A DNA stretch of 64,000 nucleotides from Roridomyces roridus (taxonomy: Eukaryota; Basidiomycota; Agaricomycetes; Agaricales; Mycenaceae): the NCBI GenBank assembly GCA_029378245.1, contig JARKIF010000009.1, positions 620,001-684,000 on the forward strand, given 5' to 3'. Made by a program: the position numbers and the translations under genes. This document shows, piece by piece, positions 20,871 to 30,264 of this stretch. The notes beneath the pieces were generated by a model. It was not told where the DNA came from and made no database searches. It saw only the letters and a list, made by a program, of their open reading frames with translations. Each line of letters begins with the position of its first letter. Within the stretch, counting starts at the first letter, position 1.

Positions 20871-21650
20871 GTGATGTTGTTCCCTACGGTCGCTCTTGAG
20901 GACCACGCATACCAGCTGTTGCATTGACCTTCATACCCACCTTGTGTTTTATCTCCGTATACATACTTACAAGGAGCTGATCTCTGAACCAAATACGAGG
21001 GGCTTGAAGGACAATTCTCTCATTTATCTTTATTTCCTACGCACAACAAAACTGCAAAAAACAGCTGGAAATTTTGACTGCGCGACGTCGCGAATCGTGA
21101 TTGAGTTGATTCCTGAAATACTTGATACGAGAAGGAAACGACTCCCATCCATCGTTCTTCTTCATGACATTGCATGCGGATGAGAAGGGCAACATTCGTA
21201 CAGACATGGTATATTAGAGTATCAACGAGGAGCTTCTGTGCATCATGCGGTTCTTGAAGCCTCCAGTCAGACTGAGAAGTCGTCGATATATCTCTAGTTT
21301 CGTTTCCAGACCTTCTGCCGCAACGCGCGCTCGGTGGGCGCGCAGATTTGATGGGCGCGATCCCGCTGCTGATTTTGCCATCAAAATCTGCGGATCACGT
21401 CACGGCACTGGAGCCGATGTTATGTAAGCGAGTCTCTAGGTTCTGCCGATCCCGCCGTCTTGATAGTCCAAGGCAGCATCTGTCTGAGGGCGCGGAGGCT
21501 GATTGATCCTCGTTACATAGTAACGACGCTGAAAGTCTTCAAGGCACTCTCTTTCCGTGTTCCTTCTTGTGGTCCTTGCCCGCCGGTCGGACCTGTCCTT
21601 CGAGCCTGCAATTTGTCTCCTTACAGTTTGATAGGCGGTTTCTCTCTTTT
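20871..21650. other. Intergenic stretch with an inverted repeat
   Basis: No supportable gene lies here. It holds the 3' region of the secreted-protein gene and the promoter of the ADAM gene. An inverted repeat at 21341-21392 has arms CGCAGATTTGATGG and CCATCAAAATCTGCG (one extra T in the right arm) around a 23-nt loop. Confidence 0.4.
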
Positions 21651-24600
21651 ATGCATTTCTACTCTAGCTTTCTTGCGCTGGTCGTTGCCTCTCTTCTCGC
21701 ATGCACGGACTCTGTGAAAGGTCACCAACTATGCTCAGAAACTCGATCGACACTCACTTTCCTTTTTATTTCAGCTCATAGCGTGTCCCAAAGGCCGGTC
21801 AAGCGAGTGGCCAACCCGTCGACCCTTGCCCTAGAGATTCTACCCCGCCGAGAACGCTCTTCACCCACTCCCTTGCCATTCTCTCATCGCTCGCCGTTCT
21901 TGCCCCGCTCAACGACCCTCCGATACGACGACTCGTTCCGTCTCACTATCACAGCCTTTGACGAGACCTTCCACCTCCATCTGCGGCCAAACGACCATCT
22001 CATTCACCCTGCTGCGCGTGTCACATACTACGCAACCGCCCCCGATGGAACCCCGTACACCACTCGCACGAGACCACTTTTACGAGAGTCCGTGAAAGTG
22101 TATTGGGGAGAGGTCATCCACGCCGACCATTCAATGTCCCGCATGCGTGAAGACTTTGCGGGTGTTGTCCCAGCGCCTCATCCCGCCGAGCTCGGATGGG
22201 CACGCATCATGGTCCACCACCAGGGCGACATCGACCAGCGCATTGCACCCGTGTTCGAGGGCGCATTTACTGCCAAGGGCGTCACCTACCACATTACGAC
22301 CAAGGACAACTACCTGCGCCATAAGCGGCCCCTCGACGTCGACGTGGAGAAACCGCTTGACATGGTCGATTCCGAGTTGGTTGTCTGGCGCGACTCGGAC
22401 GTCATGACCGCAGACGAGCACCATGTCGCTCAGACTGGAGAAAGGGTAGCGGCACCTCCTGCTGCCCAGAATTGTGGCCATGATCGCTTGTCCTTCAATA
22501 CGGACCCGGCGCAGAACCCGTTATTGCGATCTTCCACCGTCAGTCCCTGGTTTGACAACCCCATTAATTTGCTCGGCAACTCTTCCGCCAAGAGAGATGA
22601 TGCGGTTGGTAACACTCTGGGCACAAAGTGCGTATCAGTCTTCTTGGCGTATGTACGCTAAAAGGGTCATAGTTTCGTCGACAACATCGGTCAAACAACG
22701 GGATGCCCGAACACCCAGAAAGTGGTGAGTCTAAAATGTCACTATGGATCATTTCTAATCGATTTGGTAGCTCTATATGGGTGTTGCCGCGGATTGCGAG
22801 TATACGGCGAAATATGGGGACCATGCTAATGCCACGAGCAAGATCTTGAATGACTGGAACTCAGCGAGCGCCCTCTACAAGTCCACATTCAACGTCAGTC
22901 TTGGCATCGTCGAGCTCCAGATCCAGGATGAGATGTAAGTCGTTTTCAGTATCCACAGATTTCGTTTGAGAAAATGTTATAGTTGCCCGAATCCGGTCAA
23001 CACCTCCTTTCCATGGAACGTTGACTGCAATATCACACTAAACGAACGCCTGTCCTTGTTCTCGCAGTGGCGTGGAGCAAAGGGACCGGATAATGCTGGT
23101 CTTTGGCATCTCATGAGTGGGTGCCCTACTGGCACCGAGGTTGGCATTGCATGGTTGGGCACATTGCAAGTTCCTTCATTTCTTCATTTCCGCCACACAA
23201 TGCTAAATCTGGGATATTAGATGCCAGCAGTCGTCCTCTGGAACTGCCCCTTCCGTTGTCTCTGGTACCGCGGTCAGCACCGCGGGCCTCACGGAATGGC
23301 AAGTGATTGCACATGAAATTGGTCACAATTTTGGCGCGATTGTGAGTTTCCGACCTTTTAATATTTTGTGAATTAATGAATCTCCTTAGCATGACGTGAG
23401 TGAAATGGAGTCGATAGATTCTCAAGTCTGACTCGGCGTGCTAGTGCGCGGATGGGTGCAACAGTACTTCTTCCTGCTGCCCATTGACCGCCAGCAGCTG
23501 CGACGCTAATGCTAAATTCCTCATGAGCCCTGTTGCAGAGCAGGGCGAGACAATCTTCTCTCCATGCAGTCTGGGTAATATCTGTTCTCTCATGACTGCG
23601 TCGGGCGCGTCTCGGACAAACACTACGTGTCTCTCCGACCCGAACAGTAACATCGAGACGATATCCCTTCAGATGTGCGGGAACGGCATTGTCGAAGCAG
23701 GGGAGGATTGCGATCCTGGTGAAGGCGTTGCCTCTCCGTGCTGCAACTCTGACACCTGCAAGTTCACGGCCAACGCCGTGTGCGATCCAGAGAGTAGTCC
23801 TTGCTGTACGCAGCAGTGCGGATTTGCGCCTTCGACGCAGGTATGCAGACCGGCGAAGGACGCGCAGTGTGACATGGCAGAGACATGCACTGGGACCTCG
23901 TCCGCTTGTCCAGCCGATCTTGTCAAGCCCAATGGTATGTTTCTTTTTTCGAACTTGACTGCCTCTGAATACGATTTCCCAGGGCAAAGCTGCGGATCGA
24001 ACGGTTTGGCGTGTGCCAGTGGACAGTGCACATCGGTTGCTTGTGCGTTCTGCCGCGGTGATTCACACAGAAGCTTACTGTTTCCCAGTGCAATGCCAGC
24101 AGCTCGGAAGTTCTATGAACCTGACGAGGGCGTGCCCTTCGCAAAGCTCAGACAGTTGCCAAGTATCCTGCCAGGATCCGACCCAAGCCAACCAGTGCAT
24201 TCTGCTCTCGGCGATGCTTGTCGATGGCTCACCGTGTGGTGAGTGTTTTTCTCGCATTCTCCTCTCCATCTGAGCTCCATTCTCAGGTTATGGCGGTGTA
24301 TGTGCCTCGGCCAAGTGCCAATCGAGTGGGCTCATCAGCACTGCCAAGGTACCAAGCTTCTCTTTTCCATCACAACCAACCGCCGAGCTGACCGTGGTGC
24401 ACCGTTTAGGCGTGGTTCACGCAGAATCTCCAGATCGCTATACCTGTTGCTATTGTGGCGGGCCTCATTGCATTGGTGATACTATATTGGTTTGGAAGCT
24501 GTGCTTCGTCTTTGTTGTTTCCCATGTCAATTCCCTCTCAACGAGTCTATTTAGCTTTATTGCGCTGTTGTCGCGGCCGACCGGACTACCCGGTCACGCC

Positions 24601-24788
24601 CGCCCCAGTGCACCAACGACTTGGGAGCCAAGACCAGATGCGATATGCGTGAGTATTGAATGAATGAATGCTCCATTTCAAATGCTGAACGGTTTTGCAG
24701 CCCAGGTGCGCCACCACCAGGTGCCGGTTACCCGGGCTCGGACCCGCAGGCTGCTTGGGTGGATCCTAATCGATATAATGGGCGATAG
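21651..24788 (+). CDS. ADAM-type (reprolysin-like) metalloprotease, type I membrane protein
   Basis: Domain order is signal peptide (MHFYSSFLALVVASLLACTD), prodomain, a possible Kex2 site at SSAKR/DD, a metzincin catalytic domain with HEIGHNFGAIHD (HExxHxxGxxHD), then a disintegrin-like domain (CGNGIVEAGEDCDPG, many Cys). A short Cys-rich part and one transmembrane helix (IAIPVAIVAGLIALVILYWF) follow, with a Pro/Gly-rich cytoplasmic end (PGAPPPGAGYPG). Fungal ADAMs are probably surface sheddases; substrates are unknown. The zinc motif is split: exon ...GAI ends at 23341, the next exon is only CATGAC (23390-23395) and the following one starts CADGCN. The intron at 23166-23220 has a GC donor (GCAAGT). 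There are about ten introns in all. The pepsin-like gene converges 86 bp downstream. Confidence 0.88.
23390..23395 (+). other. 6-nt micro-exon (CATGAC) in the ADAM zinc motif
   Basis: Flanking introns are 23342-23389 (48 bp) and 23396-23444 (49 bp), both GTGAG...TAG and in phase 0. The micro-exon encodes the His-Asp that completes the zinc-binding motif, so skipping it would remove the third zinc ligand. Confidence 0.8.
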
Positions 24789-24874
24789 TTACAAGTACTG
24801 TAATGTAAATGCCCGTGCAGATATTTATTGTACATTGATCTACCTAAGAAAGCATATACACATAGAATGTACGG

Positions 24875-26842
24875 TCAACGTCCAAGTAGCGCGCGGTTTT
24901 TGCGGACCGGTGCTAGTGCTGGGGGGCTAGACCCCGGCTTCGGTATCGGGTACGGTGGCGGCGAGTCCAAGTCGATTAGTGACCCGGCGTCGGTCTGGTA
25001 GTATTGATGACTGCTCCGAGAAATGTTGAACGATGTGCCATTGCCGTCCGGGAAAGTGCCCGCACTAGAGTCTGGAGTGAGTAGCGTCGTGCGCCACTCG
25101 GGCGATGATGGAGTGAGATTATTCGGTGCTCCATTCCTGTCGAGGAGACCGAGGAATGGGCTCGCTAGTGGCGCATGCATTGAACTCCGTGCGTCGTGAT
25201 CCACTACGGATACGGAGATGTCCGATTCGAAGGGAGTGATTTCCAAGGTGCGGTGCTTGCGGGGGCGTTTTGGTTTAGACTTTGAATTGGAGCGCCGCCG
25301 TTGGAAGAAGACAAAGTAGACGAGGACACCTGCGATGGTGAGCAGCGCAACGACCGCGATGGACCCGAGGACGATGCCTGCGATTGCTCCAGCGGATAGC
25401 TTGTTCCTCGGAGATGTCCGAGCTGCGACGCCCATTGCGCCGGAACCAGATTGGGAGTAGCTGAAGATGCTGTGCGACAAAGAACGGTCCGTTAGTCCGA
25501 GGGCACTAGGGCAGTTATAGACGAAACGTACAGGTACAAGACGGCGATAAACGGGGAGCCAAGGAGATATTCAGTTGCAGCTTGGTCTATCCATTCCTGG
25601 ATTACACCGACGCAGACACCGTCTGCTTGCTTGACAGCAAGGGAGCTCTGGTCGAGACTCGTTGAGAAGGTGCCGAATGTGACCGTAAGAGTGAATTTCG
25701 CATCGCAAGGAAGCTTCCAGCCATGCGAAAAGGCAGAGGTAGAGTGCTTTGAGGCGTTGGCAATGTTGGCATCTGGATAGAATAAAGCAACTGAAAAGTC
25801 TCCCGCTAGTGCACTTACAAATGGAGCGGGCAGCGCCTTGCGGAAACACAATGCTTGGGTAGAGTGGATCCAGAAATGTCAGCAGCTCCACGCCGCTTTG
25901 TGTTATGTTGAATGGCGAACTACTTGGTCCTGTAACGGACCAGGCATCCATTTCGACAAACCAGCTTGTCATATTGGAGGGCGTCGACGCGTTTGCCGCA
26001 AGCATCGTCTTCCACTGCACCTCGCCCGTGTAGGCCGACTGATCCGGCTGAAGCCAGTGAAAAACCCCGCCATCGGTAGAGGAATTTGACGGCGGGTTCA
26101 GGGCCATTCCAAACGAAAATGTGGGCTGTGTGGGGTTCCTCGCCAGCCAGTTGGCCGCAGGAGAGTCCGCAAACGGGGCCAGGCCCATCCCGATCATACC
26201 TGACATGCCTGGAGTGAAGAACGCCGCCGACTGATTGGCTACGGTCACTGTTATGGACATTCATCACGGCGATTCAAATTTCAAACAGCAGGGCACCCAC
26301 CTGTTTGATTCGGATATGCCCATGCGGAGCCGTTGCTCTGCAAGAGGCCGCAGTCCTCACGCATAATGCTACCGCTGGCGGAGCCATCCAAGGTAGCGAT
26401 ATTTTGAAGTTGCGATAGTGCTTGTACACTTGAAGACGCTGCCGGGTTATACCTGGATGTCTGTGAGACACCGAGGAGGTTTTTTTGTTGATGGACCCAC
26501 GAAGGAACGCCTCCACAAGAGTCGCAACTGGAGCCCGCTACGGTCGTGACACTGAAACCCAGGTTAAGACTTTACAATCTGAGACACAGAAATGGGCCAA
26601 CGCAGTGGAAGTCGTCAGTGCAAACGCAAAGGATTGCGGCGCACTCGAGGACTGCACTGAAGTGAGATTCCCTCGTGCGAATGAATCAAAGTACAGACCA
26701 TATTTACGCCGACAGTGTACATCTGGTTCACATCCTGGGCGACTGGAATCCTGAGTGTCTGTAGGGGAGCGGGATCCGATCTTTTGAGAATTCGGGCGTC
26801 GCAAATCGTTAATATGCAGAGGGTGAGGACGACGGGGAGCAT
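24875..26842 (-). CDS. Pepsin-like (A1 family) membrane protein, probably an inactive protease
   Basis: A signal peptide (MLPVVLTLCILTICDA) begins at 26842. The fold follows family A1: an N-lobe with SFAFALTTSTALAHFC where active enzymes have a DTGS loop, GSSCDSCGGVPSW, SRYNPAASSSV, then a GMSGMIGMGL segment typical of the interlobe strand. The C-lobe has ELLTFLDPLYPSIVFPQ in place of the second D(T/S)G. A GWKLPCDAKFTLTVTFG block follows, then one transmembrane helix (AIAGIVLGSIAVVALLTIAG), a basic stop-transfer and a Pro/Ser-rich tail. The first catalytic Asp appears replaced by Thr, so proteolysis is unlikely (inference). At least six introns of 38-55 bp are needed. The gene converges on the ADAM gene. 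Confidence 0.72.
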
Positions 26843-27141
26843 GAGGGTCGGGAGCGAATCGCGGATGTCCGCATCGACTTATTATAACGCAAGAAGGTTG
26901 GTGGCGAGATCATGAGGCTATGCATGGAAAACAAATATAGGGAGATATGATGTCACATGTCGGACTCGCCCTGTCGAGCGCGCTCGGGCGCGTCGGGATG
27001 ATCTTGGAGACTTGGACACACAACGCGCGACGATCGTGAGGCACGATCAGTGCAACGCGTCGAATATCCGGAGTTCATACAAGACACCGGATGAAAGCTT
27101 GATTCCCGTAATACTTATGATCGGTGTCTAACGGTGTAATT

Positions 27142-28196
27142 ACTGGGAATTCGACTTGGGACTTTTCTCTAGGATCGCATCCACGATGCCAAAGTTGAGA
27201 GCTTCCTGGGCTAGAAGATATATGAGTTCGCATCACCGCTAGTTGCGGAAAGCTGTACCTGTCATGAAATAGTCCCGTTCCAGCGCTTCTCCTGCACCCG
27301 CCGGACGAATAAGCACAGAAACATCACGCAAAAGGCCGACTTACCAAAACGCCTGAGACCCGCGGCCTCAGTTTCGCCGTCCCTGGCACAGTGTTTCTGA
27401 TAGATGCCCGTCAACAGCTCGCGTATCCTCAGGATCTCCTTTGCATGAATAGCAATATCAGACGCCTGCCCAGATGCGCCACCAGAAGGCTCTAGTGACC
27501 TCTCGTTATAATTCAGCGAGAATACCGCGCGGAGTATCACATACGGTGGATCATGATGCTCGCGTTCGGGAGGCAATGGCGCTTGCCCTTTTCGCCCGCG
27601 GCTAGCAGGAGGGATCCCATGCTGGCTGCCTGGCCGATGCAGTACGTGTGTATCGGTGAAGAGACGTACTAAAGACGGCGAATCAGCGAGAATGGACAGC
27701 AGCCGTCGCGGTTACGGACTTGCATCTATACATCTTATGTGAGAAGATTCGAGGTATAATTGCTACACCAACCGTGTCGTATATGGCAAGGCCGGCGGTG
27801 ACGCTGCCACCCGGGGAGTTGATATACAGATGAATCGGTTTCGACGTGTCCTCGGCCTCCAGAAAAAGTAGCTGTGCAACAGCTAGCGTGGAGTCCGTGT
27901 CTCGGATCTGGGCTTCATTGTTACTAGGTCTCGGTGCGGGGTAGCGGGATGTGCATACCGGTCCGTAGAGCATAATGACCCGTTCACGTAGGAGCCGGGA
28001 AAATATATCATAAGAGCGTTCGCCCCTGCCCTAGCGATGGATGAACGAATTTGAATCGGGCCTGTGTGCAGCGCACCGTTTGCTCGATCACTATTGGAAC
28101 GAGATTGCTTTGCGGATTGGGATAGCCAGAGAGAGGGTGAAACGCGCGACAGTGACGACGCAAGGCAGCCGTGGCAGGGCGGAGGTTGAGGAGCAT
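27142..28196 (-). CDS. CLPP: Mitochondrial ATP-dependent Clp protease proteolytic subunit
   Basis: The start [19 protein letters not shown] (28196) is a basic, acid-free presequence typical of matrix import. The mature protein shows all ClpP hallmarks: [54 protein letters not shown] with the catalytic Ser, [16 protein letters not shown] with the catalytic His, and [12 protein letters not shown] with the catalytic Asp. The last exon ends [12 protein letters not shown]...NSQ at TAA 27142-27144. About seven introns are present. A 6-nt exon (27720-27725, ATGCAA in sense) encodes the conserved Met-Gln of DTMQY. ClpP works with a ClpX-type unfoldase in mitochondria. An alternative start 21 codons upstream (28259) would lie within 30 bp of the divergent gene. 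Confidence 0.92.
27720..27725 (-). other. 6-nt micro-exon in CLPP (Met-Gln)
   Basis: In sense orientation an intron GTTGGTGT...GATGTATAG (47 bp) ends before ATGCAA, and a second intron GTCCGTAA...GTCTTTAG (51 bp) follows. Both are phase 0. ClpP proteins have DTMQY at this place, so the two codons are needed. Confidence 0.72.
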
Positions 28197-28287
28197 TGTG
28201 ACGGTCGAGGACAAGAATTTTACGGTGTCGTGATGCCTGCGTGATGCGGTGCCAAACAACTTTCTCTTTCAGCAACGACGCGCAGTC

Positions 28288-29630
28288 ATGTCTCGTCTAC
28301 GCTCCCAGCGCTCCACGGAGGCACCAATGGACTTTGAGTACACATCTCGCCCCTCCACCAAACCCATCTGGGCCTCTGAGACGGATGACCCAGCGACGCC
28401 GAAAAAGCGTACGTGTCGCACGACGACTGAATTGACGACTAGACTCAGCACTTCCAGGCTCACACTCGGATCTGCACAACCCGCTGACGCCGCTGCACAA
28501 CCCGACCTTTGGTGCGAACCAAAACATCCCGTTCATCTTCCAGACCCCGCCGCGTCAGTCACCTGCGCCGTACCCATGGGCGCCACCTCCCAACTTTTCG
28601 GCAGCCAAGGCATTCCCATCTGCACCAGAGCTGCCCGACATTGACATGCGGGAGGCTAGTCCGCCAAAACCCGAGACGGCGAGCTCGCCACCACCAGAAG
28701 GCGCGAGAAAGGTCGCGACAGGCGGCATGCGACGGATTCTCAAGTCGCGTATGAAGTCTGCACTCTCCCTGTCCACGCTCCCCGAACGCGACGCGTCTTT
28801 TGACAGCGAGGACGAAGAGGAACAGCAACCGACAAGCACAACTTCGAATCACTACACACTTAATATGCCGACTCCTGCGGTACCGCAAGCGGATACGCCA
28901 TATATCCTGCTCGGATATCTGCAATTCTTCTTCAATTTGTCGCTGATCCTGCTGTTCTTGTATTTGGTTGTCCAGTTCATCTTGACAGTCCAGCGGGATG
29001 TTGCAGATCGCATCTCAGAGTACTCGATGGGTAAGTGGGGCATTTTGGTGATGATTCATTCTCGTGATTGGCAACCACAGATATAGTCCAAGACATTGCC
29101 ATGTGCGCACACCAGCACCGGAATAATCTCTGCGACAGTCCGCTTCCGGCCATGGCTCAACAATGTGCCATCTGGGCGACATGCATGAGCCGCGATCCGA
29201 GTGTCGTCGGAAGGGCCAAAGTCGGTGCGGAGATGATCGCGGAAGTAGTCAACGGCTTCGTTGAGCCTATCAGTTGGAAAACATTGGTGGGTTCAATTAT
29301 TTCATTTCTCCACGGGGGAAGAAGCCCCTGATTCTAATCGTGTCTTGTGCCATGCAGGGGTTCACCTTGACGTCCTTGTCCTTTTTGACCCTGTTCATCA
29401 ACTCCCTATTTTCATTCTATCGTGCGAAAACTCAACCTCAAGCGCCTGTCACGGTTCCGCCGCCGCCGCAACCGTATGCAATGCACGATTTTGGCGGTTA
29501 CTTGTCCCCTGCACCGACTCCAAGCTGGGGCCGGGTGGGTGCAGCACGATCGTGGAGTGGGCCTGACGAGGCTGAGACACCGTCACGCCGGCGTAGGAAA
29601 TTGGAGGGCAAAAGCATCAATTTGAAATAA
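28288..29630 (+). CDS. Brl1/Brr6-family nuclear-envelope protein
   Basis: The protein has a long disordered N-terminus (Pro-rich, with IPFIFQTPPRQSP), an acidic patch (DSEDEEEQQ), then two transmembrane segments (YLQFFFNLSLILLFLYLVVQ and TLTSLSFLTLFINSLFSFY). They flank a Cys-containing lumenal domain (AMCAHQHRNNLCDS, PAMAQQCAIWATCM). This is the disulfide-bridged domain of the Brl1/Brr6 family, which acts at the nuclear envelope in nuclear-pore assembly and membrane lipid balance. Introns occur near 28410, 29030 and 29285. The start at 28288 is the first in-frame ATG, 92 bp from the divergent CLPP start. The C-terminus is basic (RRRRKLEGKS). Confidence 0.85.
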
Positions 29631-29725
29631 TCGGGCGGAGGAATACATAGATCGATCCACATGACATGGATGATTGAATCTGAGACTCTCGTTGCCACCC
29701 TGTCTCGGTTATTATACAGATCGGG

Positions 29726-30058
29726 TCACTTGGCCGTGGCTCCTGCCTTCTGTTCGTCCTCCTTACGCTGAGGATAGAAATGGTCAGCGGCCACGTCCTG
29801 AGGTCAACTGAGGTCAATCCACCTTTTGCTTTGCTCGCAAGGCGTCGGCGTCACTACAAAGGCCATTTGTGAGTGCGCAAGGGAATTAGAACGCTACTTA
29901 CGCCTCTTTCCTCTTTGCTAGGCTAGTGGCACTCTCCTTTGGTTTCTTTGCATTAGCCGCGGCTTTTTTCTGGGCTTTGAGGCGGTCTTGATCGCGCTGG
30001 TTGCCGCCTACTACGGTTAGTACGAATTGGACGAGGGATGGTGCCACGTACGGGTCAT
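29726..30058 (-). CDS. SERF/4F5-family small basic protein
   Basis: Four small exons join on the minus strand: ATGACCC, then GGNQRDQDRL-type sequence through AKKPKESATSLAKRKE, then DADALRAKQK, then RKEDEQKAGATAK and TGA at 29726-29728. The spliced N-terminus is MTRGNQRDQDRLKAQKKAA, matching the 4F5/SERF signature. SERF proteins are 60-65 aa, highly charged and disordered; animal and yeast relatives modify amyloid aggregation and bind RNA. Length here is about 62 aa. It is too short and too fragmented to appear as a simple open frame. SSN6 starts 206 bp away on the other strand. Confidence 0.82.
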
Positions 30059-30264
30059 GTATCGTGGTCAGAGCAGAGTTGGTAGATCGTGGCTGTGTTG
30101 CTCGTGGCTGTGTTTTCCCCGATCTTCTTCTTCTGCCCCATTGAGTCTCACGTCATGATCATTCTTCGGGATGTATTTGAATACTAAATATCATCAACGT
30201 GCCTGTGTGCCGTGCCGAGTACAAAACTCCCGTGCCTTCACCCATATTTGTTCCCTTCTCCGTC

